From NCBI GenBank assembly GCA_030426845.1, contig JAUHXR010000052.1, positions 1 through 38,041 on the forward strand: a stretch of DNA of 38,041 bases. Reading direction: 5' to 3'. Source of the stretch: Polyangia bacterium. Its GTDB lineage: Bacteria; Myxococcota_A; Polyangia; Polyangiales; Sandaracinaceae. Made by a program: the position numbers and the translations under genes. This document shows, in pieces, positions 15,380-22,495 of this stretch. Positions within the stretch are counted from its first letter, which is position 1, and every line of letters begins with the position of its first letter. The notes beneath the pieces are model-generated. The model did not search any database, was not told the origin of the DNA, and saw nothing but the letters and a program-made list of their open reading frames with translations.

Positions 15380-16666
15380 CTAGCGCATCCAGCCGTCCAC
15401 CCGGAACGTCCCCTCGACCAGCTTCCGCTCGGGCCCGCCGTCGTCCGGCACGAACCACACCGCGATCCGCGCCGGGTAGTAGTCGCCCCAGTCGCCCTCG
15501 TAGATCGTGAAGTCGGACGAGTAGACGAACCGCTCCGCCGGGTCGTCGGAGTAGGGCGCGGTCTGCATGGTCCGGGTGCGCATCCGGTCCGCCGACAGGC
15601 GCAGGTCGCGGATCGCCTCGTGGGCCTGCACGTAGACTTGCCCCGGCTCGCCGGGGTTGATGAGGGCCCAGACCTGGAAGATCCCGCCCTGAAACCCGCG
15701 CGTCAGCTCGATCGCCGGCCCCCCCTCGGGTCGGATCGCGCCCTCGCGCTCCTCCCCCGCGAGCGTCGCCTCGAGCAGCGCCAGGGCCGCGCGCGTCGCG
15801 GGCCGGCCCTCCGCCGGTCCCTCCTCGAAGATCTCCACCACCACGCGCGGCGACGTCACGCGGAGCACCGAGGCGCGGAAGCGATCTTGCTGGCTCGGCA
15901 CCGAGCCCAGGCGCACCCGGCCGGCGCCCGCCGCCACCGTCGTCAGGCGCGGCCCGTCGTCCTCGAGCCCCTCGCCCGCGAAGCCGATGGCCACGCGGTG
16001 GTGGCGCACCGGATCGCTCAGTCTGTAGAACCCGTGGAGCTCGTCCGCGATCAGGCCGCGCTCGTCGGGGAGCCGCCGGTAGGCCAGGTCGTCACGCCCG
16101 TCGAAGCCCATGTGCCAGAGCCGGCTCTGCGCGAGCCGCTGCCTCAGCCGCGTCGCCCCCGCCTCGTCGAGCGCGCGCAGCCCCTCGAGCCGCACCACCA
16201 CCTCCGCGTCCGCGTCGTCGGCCCCCGACCGGAGCCCGTCCACGAACGCCTGCCCGCGCGGGTCCGTCGGCGCCATGTGCGCGGGCGGCTCGTCGAGCGG
16301 CTCGCGCATCGGGTAGCCCTCGGGCACGACCAGCCCGTCGGTGAACGGATCGCGCACGTCCTCGATCACCAGGCTCGAGACCGCGCTGAGCAGCAGCAGC
16401 CAGCCCGCGCACGCGCCGCCCACCAGGATCGGCACCACCGCCCCCGCCGCCGCCCAGCCGTTGCGCCGCACGACGCCGAGCACGAGCAAGCCGCCCCCGC
16501 CGAGCACCGCCGCGCCCGCCACCGCGAGCCCCGCCTCGACCCAGCGCAGCGGGCCCGGCATCAGCGTCAGCCCCGCGGTCACCGCGCCGACCAGCGCCGT
16601 GAGCCCCATCCACGGCACGTGCGCGCGCCACGCCCGGGGCGCGTTCGTCGGAGGCGTCTCGCTCAT
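15380..16666 (-). CDS. Membrane protein with a large extracytoplasmic domain, unknown function
   Basis: This 428-aa protein starts at ATG 16666 (MSETPP). The frame is open further upstream only because it reads through the REP-like repeats, so the longer form is rejected. Three transmembrane helices lie in the first 115 residues (GLTALVGAVTAGLTLM; AGLAVAGAAVLGGGGLLVLG; VPILVGGACAGWLLLLSAV). About 310 residues follow outside the membrane. They include a segment with many charged residues (about 150-240) and a beta-rich C-terminal half ending in RKLVEGTFRVDGWMR. No motif of an enzyme or transporter is visible. TACGTT lies 9 nt upstream of the start. Confidence 0.75.
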   Translation of the reverse strand: MSETPPTNAPRAWRAHVPWMGLTALVGAVTAGLTLMPGPLRWVEAGLAVAGAAVLGGGGLLVLGVVRRNGWAAAGAVVPILVGGACAGWLLLLSAVSSLVIEDVRDPFTDGLVVPEGYPMREPLDEPPAHMAPTDPRGQAFVDGLRSGADDADAEVVVRLEGLRALDEAGATRLRQRLAQSRLWHMGFDGRDDLAYRRLPDERGLIADELHGFYRLSDPVRHHRVAIGFAGEGLEDDGPRLTTVAAGAGRVRLGSVPSQQDRFRASVLRVTSPRVVVEIFEEGPAEGRPATRAALALLEATLAGEEREGAIRPEGGPAIELTRGFQGGIFQVWALINPGEPGQVYVQAHEAIRDLRLSADRMRTRTMQTAPYSDDPAERFVYSSDFTIYEGDWGDYYPARIAVWFVPDDGGPERKLVEGTFRVDGWMR

Positions 16667-16675
16667 CTCGCCTGC

Positions 16676-16681
16676 AACGTA
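16676..16681 (-). promoter_or_regulatory. Candidate -10 box for the 428-aa membrane protein gene
   Basis: TACGTT on the minus strand, 9 nt before ATG 16666. Confidence 0.4.
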
Positions 16682-16703
16682 CCGCGACCGCCCCCTCATC
16701 ACC

Positions 16704-16797
16704 GGGGAGGGTCCGAACTTTTCGAGCTCGTCGATCCACCTCCGTCGACGCCCGACCAGGAGAACGGAGGGGACGGTCCGAGCTTCTCGAGCTTGTT
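16704..16797 (+). repeat. Two REP-like dispersed repeat copies (C and D)
   Basis: Copy C (16704-16733) reads GGGGAGGGTCCGAACTTTTC then GAGCTCGTCG. Copy D (16769-16797) reads GGGGACGGTCCGAGCTTCTC then GAGCTTGTTG. They are separated by about 35 bp and share a GTCGACGCCCG-type flank. They lie between two minus-strand genes. The 313-bp gap 16667-16979 holds these copies and the 17-bp tandem array and nothing else I can identify. Confidence 0.7.
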
Positions 16798-16866
16798 GGC
16801 CCGCCCCCCGTCGACGCCCGCGACCAGGCACCGCGACTCCGCCCCCTCGCGCCGCGGTGCCCTCCG

Positions 16867-16967
16867 GTCGCCGTGCTCTGCTCGTCGCCGTGCTCTGCTC
16901 GTTGCCGTGGTCTGCGGTTGCCGTGCGCTGCTCGTTGCCGTGCTCTGCTCGTTGCTGTGCGCTGCGC
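16867..16967 (+). repeat. 17-bp tandem repeat, six units
   Basis: Units starting at 16867, 16884, 16901, 16917, 16934 and 16951 follow the consensus GTYGCCGTGCTCTGCTC (the third unit is 16 bp). On the minus strand the unit is GAGCAGAGCACGGCAAC. The array ends 12 bp past the stop of the alpha/beta-hydrolase gene. It has no spacers, so it is not a CRISPR array. Confidence 0.8.
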
Positions 16968-16979
16968 CGCCGCCGCGTC

Positions 16980-18686
16980 TCAGCCGCCGACCACCGACGG
17001 GCTGAGCACCAACCACTCGGTGGCGCCCGAGAGGCGGACGCTGTCGATGTAGACGGTCTCGTCCGCCAGGTCGGGGTCGTCGAAGCTCAGGACGATCGAG
17101 CGGACGCGGGTCCAGTCGACCGGCTCGAACGCGTCGAGGGGCACGCGGAGGCTTCGGAAGTACGAGAGTCGCTTCTCGGACGCGAAGCCGCAGCCCGCCT
17201 CCTGGACGGCCGGCCACACCGCGGGCGGAGGCAGCGGCGGCAGCTCGACCAGCGTGCCCCCGAGCGAGCCGTCCGACATCCGCAGCCGCGCCGTGATCAC
17301 CGGCTCCTCGCCCTCGAAGTCGCCGGCAAGCGAGAAGACGCGCGCCGCGCGGAGCGAGAACGTCGTGAAGGCCGTCCACGGCCGCGGCGCGGGGCCGAAG
17401 AGCCGCCGCGGCGCCTGCCACTCGATGGTGTCCAGCGGGTCGCCGATGTCGCTGAGCGCGAGGAAGTGTCGGCCCGGCGCGTCGTGCGGGAACGTGGAGC
17501 TCGCGTTGCTCGAGTCGACGACCGAGGCGTTGATCCCGGACACGATCACGGTCCCGCCGCGCGTCGAGGTGGGCACCTCGCCGTCCTCGAGGTTGTCCTC
17601 GACCCGGGCGCCGAGGGGGCGGCCCTCGTCGTACATCGCGTACATGCGCGCCTCGGGCGCGGCCGAGCCGAGGGGTCGCCGCAGGGGCTGCTCGTAGGTC
17701 CCGTCGAAGAACCCGCGGTAGATCGTCTCGCCCCGCATCTGCAGACGCAGCCACGCGAGGACCAGCCCGCGGGCCACCGACTGCTGGACGGCGCAGTCCA
17801 TGAGCCCCGACGTGCCGCCCTGGCACGCGAGCACCCCGCAGTCGTTGGTGAACTGGCGGTGGTTCGCGCGCTCGACCGTCATGAACGAGCGCTCGACGCG
17901 ATCGAGCGTGCTGACCTCGTCCGGCGTCTCCGAGCCGTACTCGGTGCCGATCCGCTCATACAGCGGGTACGGCGCGGCCAGCCCCACGTCCTCGTCGCGC
18001 GTCCCGTGCACCACGAGCACCGAGCGCGTCTCGGCCGCGTTCACCGTGGGCACCCAGGTGTCGGTCGGCGCGAGCGCGATCACCGCGCGCACCGTCGTGT
18101 CGGCGAGCACCGCGCTGTCGTGGACCTCCTGGGCCGCGAACAGCGCGCCCTCGCCGCCCCGGCTGTGCCCCACGATGGCCAGCTCGCTCGTATCGAAGCT
18201 CCCCGCGAGCCCATTGATGAGGACCCAGTGCTCGAGGTAACGGACCGCGCGCTCGGCCCGGTCGGGCGCGCACGTCTCGGCGACGGATCCGCAGTTCTGA
18301 GAAGGCGTCGCCTCCGGGCCGTCGACCGCGACGACCAGGAAGCCGTTCTCGGCCAGCCGATCGGTCAGGTGCGAGTAGTCCGCCGGCTCGAAGCCGTTGC
18401 CGGGGAGGAGCAAGACGGTCTCGCCCCCGACCGGCGTGTTGCTGCACCCCGAGCGCAGCGCGAGGGTCGGGAACGAGATCCTCGCCGTGGTCGGACCGTA
18501 GTCCGGCAGGTTGTAGGTCGTCTCGAGCGTCCGGGTGCAGGGGTGGCTCACCTCTTCGCCGGGGTTACGCGGGACGAACCGATAGACGAGCGCCTCGTCG
18601 GAGGAGGAGGCCGGCTCGAGCGCACAGGCCGAGGCGAAGAGCGCGAGCCCCGAGAGCAGCAGCCGCGTGGGAGTGGGGTTGTGCAT
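16980..18686 (-). CDS. Alpha/beta-hydrolase lipoprotein with C-terminal beta domain
   Basis: This 568-aa protein has a signal peptide with Cys21 in FASAC as the probable lipidation site. The catalytic domain (about residues 65-320) resembles platelet-activating-factor acetylhydrolase/polyester-hydrolase-type enzymes. Its nucleophile elbow is GHSRGGEG with Ser175; Asp231 or Asp233 is in HGTRDEDVG and His276 in ERANHRQF, giving a full Ser-Asp-His triad in the right order. The oxyanion region is probably LLLPGNGFE (about 92-100). Residues about 385-568 form a beta-rich domain with the look of a carbohydrate-binding or jelly-roll module (ending TVYIDSVRLSGATEWLVLSP). It is likely a surface esterase; the substrate is unknown. 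TAGCGT lies 6 nt before the ATG. Confidence 0.85.
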   Translation of the reverse strand: MHNPTPTRLLLSGLALFASACALEPASSSDEALVYRFVPRNPGEEVSHPCTRTLETTYNLPDYGPTTARISFPTLALRSGCSNTPVGGETVLLLPGNGFEPADYSHLTDRLAENGFLVVAVDGPEATPSQNCGSVAETCAPDRAERAVRYLEHWVLINGLAGSFDTSELAIVGHSRGGEGALFAAQEVHDSAVLADTTVRAVIALAPTDTWVPTVNAAETRSVLVVHGTRDEDVGLAAPYPLYERIGTEYGSETPDEVSTLDRVERSFMTVERANHRQFTNDCGVLACQGGTSGLMDCAVQQSVARGLVLAWLRLQMRGETIYRGFFDGTYEQPLRRPLGSAAPEARMYAMYDEGRPLGARVEDNLEDGEVPTSTRGGTVIVSGINASVVDSSNASSTFPHDAPGRHFLALSDIGDPLDTIEWQAPRRLFGPAPRPWTAFTTFSLRAARVFSLAGDFEGEEPVITARLRMSDGSLGGTLVELPPLPPPAVWPAVQEAGCGFASEKRLSYFRSLRVPLDAFEPVDWTRVRSIVLSFDDPDLADETVYIDSVRLSGATEWLVLSPSVVGG

Positions 18687-18692
18687 TCCCCC

Positions 18693-18698
18693 ACGCTA
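18693..18698 (-). promoter_or_regulatory. Candidate -10 box for the hydrolase gene
   Basis: TAGCGT on the minus strand, then GGGGGA and the ATG at 18686. The 6-nt gap fits a leaderless start, although GGGGGA could also act as a very close ribosome-binding site. Confidence 0.42.
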
Positions 18699-18796
18699 GC
18701 CAGGCCCGAGTCGCGCCTCGTTACACGTTGTCACAGATCCGCCGATCCACGTCCGAGCGCCCCCGCCGCGCGCGCGGCGGTGTTATCACCGAGGGA

Positions 18797-20896
18797 GTGC
18801 ACCCCACGCTCCGAGCCGCCCTCGCCGTCGCCGCCCTCGGCGTCACCGCCGGAGCCTGCGCGCACGGAGGAGAGCCGAGCCCGCGTCGCCCGAGCTCTGA
18901 CCGCGCGGCCGCGCGCCCGCTCGCCCCCCGCCGACGCCTCGTCGTGGCCGACACCTTTGGTTGCGCGCTCCTCACCGGCGGCGCCACCTGCTGGGGCTCG
19001 CCGCCGCGCGTCTCCGACGAAGCGGGCGGCCCCCGCGACGTCCCGCTCGCCCGCGCCCTCGACGGCGCCGTCGAGCTGAGCCCCTTCGGCGCCGGCCTCT
19101 GCGCTCGCTACCCCGACGGCGCGGTGCGCTGCGCCGATCCACACCGCGACGCGGCTCCCTTCGCCGACCCGTCGATCGGCCCTGTCCGGCGCCTCTCTCC
19201 CCTCTGCGCGCTCACCGCCGACGACGCGCTCTGGTGCGTCCCGGACGACGGCGAGCCGGCCCGCCGCGTCGCGTCCGTCCCCGACGCGATCGATCTCGCC
19301 GGGCCCTGCGTCCTCCGCGCGGGCGGCGAGGCCGCGTGCTACTCGCCGCGCACCGGCGAGGCCCTGCACACCTGGCGCTGGGTCGGCGCGACGCGCCTCG
19401 TGATCCTCGCTCCCTACGTCTGCGGCGTCTTCGACGACCGCCCGCCCGCCTGCCTCCTCCCGATGGCGCCCTCGCCCGTCGAGGTTCCAGCGCGAATCGC
19501 CGGCGTCGCGCCCGGAACCCTCTTCGCCTGGTCGCCCGACGGCACGGTGCTCGAGGCGTCCGTCACCCGACGCGGCATCGCGTTCGCGCCCCACCCCGCG
19601 CTGAGCGGCGCGCGCGAGCTCGCGTCGAACGGCGCCCAACTCTGCGCGCTGTTGGCTGAGGATGCTGGGCTCGCCGACGACGCGGCCGACAACTCCGCGT
19701 CGGCTGACGACGCCATGCCTGCCGACGCCATGCCTTCCGACGCAATGCCCGCCGACGCCGACCTCGCGGGCGCAGGGCGCGCCGACGCCGACCTCGCGGG
19801 CGCAGGGCGCGCCGACGCCGACCCCGCGGGCGAGCGGGTCGTGTGCGAGACCCTCGGCGGCGCCCCCGCCCGCGTCCGCGAGCTCGCCCCCGCCGGCTCG
19901 TCGGTCACCGGCCTCGCGGCGATGGGCGAGACCACCTGCCTCGTCACGCGCCGAGGCCTCGAACGCTGTGTCACCGCAGGAACGCACCTCTCGTTGACCG
20001 ACACCGACCTCCCTTCCGCCGGGCGTACGGGCTGCTCGCGCCTCCGCGCCATGAGAACCCGCGACGGCTTCGACGCGCGCGCGCTGCTCTGCGCCGACGG
20101 CCTCCGACGGAGGAACCAGGACGGCAGCTACGACACCGTCGCCGACGTCGTCCAGGCGGCGGGCGCGCAGGCGGACGTCCTCCGCTACGCGAACGGCGAC
20201 GTCCGCGTCCCGGTCGGCGCCGCGCACGCCACCGACGACGTCGAGCGCCGGCTCGGCGCCCGAGTCGCGGACCTCGCCCCCGCCGTCGACGTCAGCGGAG
20301 GCGGCGCCGCGTGCGCCGCGCTCCGGGACGGCCGCGTCCGCTGCCGCGCGGGCGCCGCGACCTACGACCTCCCGGGCGTCACCGACGCCGTCCAGGTCGT
20401 CGCGGCTTCGACCGAGCTCTGCGTCCGCACCGAGGCCGGACGCGTCCGCTGCCTCCACCATTCCGCCCGCTTCTGGCCCAGCCGCCGCGCGCGCGCCGCC
20501 GCGCCCCCGCGCCCCCTCGACCTCGCGGGCGAAGCGCTCCGCGACACGGGCCTCGACGCCGTCACCTCCCTCGTCGGCGCCGCCTCCGTCTGCGCGCTCA
20601 CCTCCGCCGGCGAGGTCCACTGCTGGGGCGACAACCCCGAAGGCGTCGCGGCCCGCGTCGAGGCTCCGAGCGCGAGCACCGGCCTCCTCGCCCCGCTCCC
20701 CGACCACGGCCGCCGCGCGCGCCGCCTCGACTGGCTGGCCGACGTCACCCACCTCACGGTCGCCCCGACCTACGCCTGCGCCCGCCAGTCCACCGGCCGC
20801 GTCCTCTGCTGGGGCGCCGTCGTCGAGGACGAGTCCGCCGCCGACGTCCGCGCCGCGCTGACCGTCCCGAGCTCCGTCGCCCGGGTCGCGCCGTAG
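18797..20896 (+). CDS. RCC1-like repeat lipoprotein
   Basis: This 699-aa frame begins at GTG 18797 (GAGGGA just before it). The earlier ATG at 18728 would put 23 charged residues before the signal peptide. The signal peptide ends at VTAGAC (Cys21). The rest consists of RCC1-type blades, each with a Cys-ending strand: CALLTGGATCWG, CARYPDGAVRCAD, CALTADDALWCV, CALTSAGEVHCWGD, CARQSTGRVLCWG. A seven-bladed propeller with paired cysteines on the cell surface is likely. About one third in, a low-complexity insert (DDAMPADAMPSDAMPADAD and a 30-bp tandem repeat) interrupts the propeller. Myxobacteria and relatives encode many such exported RCC1-like proteins, whose ligands are generally unknown. 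Confidence 0.8.
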   Translation: MHPTLRAALAVAALGVTAGACAHGGEPSPRRPSSDRAAARPLAPRRRLVVADTFGCALLTGGATCWGSPPRVSDEAGGPRDVPLARALDGAVELSPFGAGLCARYPDGAVRCADPHRDAAPFADPSIGPVRRLSPLCALTADDALWCVPDDGEPARRVASVPDAIDLAGPCVLRAGGEAACYSPRTGEALHTWRWVGATRLVILAPYVCGVFDDRPPACLLPMAPSPVEVPARIAGVAPGTLFAWSPDGTVLEASVTRRGIAFAPHPALSGARELASNGAQLCALLAEDAGLADDAADNSASADDAMPADAMPSDAMPADADLAGAGRADADLAGAGRADADPAGERVVCETLGGAPARVRELAPAGSSVTGLAAMGETTCLVTRRGLERCVTAGTHLSLTDTDLPSAGRTGCSRLRAMRTRDGFDARALLCADGLRRRNQDGSYDTVADVVQAAGAQADVLRYANGDVRVPVGAAHATDDVERRLGARVADLAPAVDVSGGGAACAALRDGRVRCRAGAATYDLPGVTDAVQVVAASTELCVRTEAGRVRCLHHSARFWPSRRARAAAPPRPLDLAGEALRDTGLDAVTSLVGAASVCALTSAGEVHCWGDNPEGVAARVEAPSASTGLLAPLPDHGRRARRLDWLADVTHLTVAPTYACARQSTGRVLCWGAVVEDESAADVRAALTVPSSVARVAP
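19751..19830 (+). repeat. 30-bp tandem repeat inside the RCC1-like gene
   Basis: A 30-bp unit, GCCGACGCCGACCTCGCGGG plus CGCAGGGCGC, is present at 19751 and 19781 and partly at 19811. It encodes repeated ADADLAGAGR. The array is in frame, so copy-number change would lengthen the loop without breaking the gene. Confidence 0.8.
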
Positions 20897-20897
20897 G

Positions 20898-21023
20898 AGA
20901 ACGGGAGGGGACGGTCCGAACTTTTCGAACTTTCTCACGCCCCCGGGCAGGAAGCTTGCCGAGAACGGAGGGGACGGTCCGAACTCTTCGAACTTTCTCA
21001 CGCCCCCGGCAGGAAGCTTGCCG
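20898..21023 (+). repeat. Tandem duplication of an extended REP-like unit (copies E and F)
   Basis: Two units of 64 bp (20898-20961) and 62 bp (20962-21023) directly follow one another. Each contains GGGGACGGTCCGAACT, then TCGAACTTTCTCACGCCCCC and a short hairpin-like tail GGCAGGAAGCTTGCC. They differ by three small changes, so the duplication is recent. It begins 2 bp after the stop of the RCC1-like gene. Confidence 0.85.
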
Positions 21024-21089
21024 ACCCGCATCATCCGCGTCGTGCGGCTCGCCACCGATCCGTCTTGCTGGCGTCCTTAGCCGCGACTC

Positions 21090-21617
21090 CTACCGCTCCT
21101 GGAGGTCCAAGCGCTCGAGGAGGTCGGGCGCGTTGAGGCGCCGGAGACGTGCCTCCGCATCCGCCCAGGGCTCGTCGGGGGCGAACACGTGGCACAGGAC
21201 GCGGGTCCCGAGCCCCAGGTCTCGACACTGCGCGAGCGCCATCTCGAGCGACGCCGGCACGAGCGTGTCTCGAGAGATCGTCGCCTCCAGCTCCTCGATC
21301 GCTGCGTTCAGCGGCCCGAGACACCGCGCGTCGAGCAGCTGGTCGAACTCGGAGTCCGCGGGCACCAGCGCGATGCCTCGCCGGACCGTCGCCCAGGTGA
21401 GCGGATGCACCTCCGACTGCTTCCCGTACAGGAAGCGCTCGACCGCCCGGGTCAAGCCGACCTCCGTGAGGAAGCAGCTCATCACCGTGTGGTCGACCGG
21501 CTCACACGCGAGGGTGAATGCATAGACGACGTCGTCGGGGTACGGCGACTCGAACTCGGCGAACGCGCACCGCGTTGCGGCCTCGGCCAACGCCGCGATC
21601 CGCTCCGAGCCGGTCAT
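21090..21617 (-). CDS. DUF4303-like protein (immunity-type, tentative)
   Basis: This 175-aa cytosolic protein starts at ATG 21617, which overlaps the stop of the upstream gene (ATGA), so translation is coupled. The N-terminal half has the DUF4303 look: a helix (RIAALAEAATRCAFAEF), then PDDVVYAFTLACEPVDHTVM and a helix around LTRAVERFLYG, then LTWATVRRG. The C-terminal half is helical (LVPASLEMALAQCRDLGLG). DUF4303 proteins are frequent in bacterial immunity and toxin-linked loci, but their function is not established. With its partner it forms a two-gene cassette. No toxin gene is adjacent, so it may be an orphan immunity module. The gap to the REP duplication holds nothing else. Confidence 0.6.
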   Translation of the reverse strand: MTGSERIAALAEAATRCAFAEFESPYPDDVVYAFTLACEPVDHTVMSCFLTEVGLTRAVERFLYGKQSEVHPLTWATVRRGIALVPADSEFDQLLDARCLGPLNAAIEELEATISRDTLVPASLEMALAQCRDLGLGTRVLCHVFAPDEPWADAEARLRRLNAPDLLERLDLQER

Positions 21618-22120
21618 GAGGCGTGACCCCACGGAGACACCACCGCGCCCGCGCAGCATCGACGCAGTCGCCGCGCCATCGGATCGGTCCAGACGAGGAA
21701 GCCCTGGCCCTCCACCCGGAACACCTCCGGCGCGTCTCGGGGCGGCGTCTCGACGACCGTCACCAGCACGACCTGGCGCCCCAGTCGCGCCGCGCTCGGG
21801 TGAACGACCTCGACCTCGGGCACCGTGACCGTGCAGTCGAAGAAGAGATACTCGGCCCCCTCGATCGTCAGCGGCAGGAGGTCGCCGAACCGCGACAGCC
21901 CGAGCTCATCCGCCACCCGCGGCGAGAGGATCGGCGACAGCGGCGAAATGCTCACGATGTCTCCGGCGGGGCCAGCGCCCGACCACGAGAGCGCCGGCGA
22001 CGGGGTCGGCCACGCCGCGGCCGCGCTCCCAGGAGGCAGGCTCCCCCGGGTGCCTGGGTCCCAGCGGACGAACCGGAAGAACTCCGGGTCGGTCATGGCT
22101 CTGTAGGCCCACACGGTCAT
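21614..22120 (-). CDS. Imm11-like hypothetical protein
   Basis: This 168-aa protein starts at ATG 22120 (MTVWAYRAM). A second ATG at 22097 is possible, and the frame further upstream is not coding-like. The segment VSISPLSPILSPRVADELGL followed by DLLPLTIEGAEYLFFDC resembles the pattern of the Imm11 immunity family (a helix carrying 'Sprv...L' followed by 'lPv.i.g..Y'). Similarity is by eye only. The protein ends in a short basic, Cys-containing tail (RRLRRCCAGAVVSPW). Its stop overlaps the start of the DUF4303-like gene. Confidence 0.55.
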   Translation of the reverse strand: MTVWAYRAMTDPEFFRFVRWDPGTRGSLPPGSAAAAWPTPSPALSWSGAGPAGDIVSISPLSPILSPRVADELGLSRFGDLLPLTIEGAEYLFFDCTVTVPEVEVVHPSAARLGRQVVLVTVVETPPRDAPEVFRVEGQGFLVWTDPMARRLRRCCAGAVVSPWGHAS

Positions 22121-22495
22121 GGAGATCTGGCAACGAGTCTCCCCCCATCGATGGCTCCTGTCGACTGCGGCTCGTCGTGAGGCTTCCGCGGAACGGCCAC
22201 GCGCACGTCGACCCGCATCCGCCGCGTCGTCCGCTGCGCGCCGGATCGCTTCGTCACGATCCACTTCGGCCAAGGCCTCGCGAGCTCGGCGTGGCGCATC
22301 GACGACGTCGACCTGCGGCTCTGGCGCCTCTTCCGCGGCTGAGCCCGGCCCGTGCGCGGCCCCCGTCGAGGTCGCGCCAGCGCGGGCCTTCCGTGTCCTG
22401 GGGCTCGGGCCGAGCCGCCCCCTCATTCCTCACCCCTCCAAACTTTCGCGCCCCGTTCCGTCAGTCCGGCGTAGCGCGGCGCGTCTTGCGGGCCC
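22121..22495. other. Intergenic stretch before the SNF2 gene
   Basis: These 375 bp separate the divergent immunity-like pair and the SNF2 gene. They include a start-less coding-like stretch (separate entry). The region near 22430-22460 (CTCCAAACTTTCGCGCCCCG) is weakly like the REP repeat tail but too diverged to call. No promoter hexamers are obvious. Confidence 0.5.
22181..22342 (+). pseudogene. Start-less coding-like remnant
   Basis: After a stop at 22178-22180, 53 codons run to TGA at 22340-22342 with almost purely G/C third positions. The end reads RFVTIHFGQGLASS, then AWRIDDVDLRLWRLFRG. There is no ATG, GTG or TTG in frame, so this looks like the C-terminal remnant of a lost gene, or chance. 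No family recognised. Confidence 0.3.

Noticed and set aside
16867-16967. CRISPR array
   Set aside because: 17-bp contiguous units with no spacers.
16341-19079. 912-codon plus-strand frame across the hydrolase gene
   Set aside because: Shadow of the minus-strand hydrolase and RCC1 regions, with no recognisable domains.
18731-21055. 774-codon minus-strand frame
   Set aside because: Antisense of the RCC1-like gene; Glu/Gly/Arg-rich with no motif. The VRKFEKFGPSPP-type part is just the REP repeats translated.
22430-22460. Further REP-like copy before the SNF2 gene
   Set aside because: Only AACTTTCGCGCCCC resembles the tail; the GGGG head and GTCCGA core are missing.
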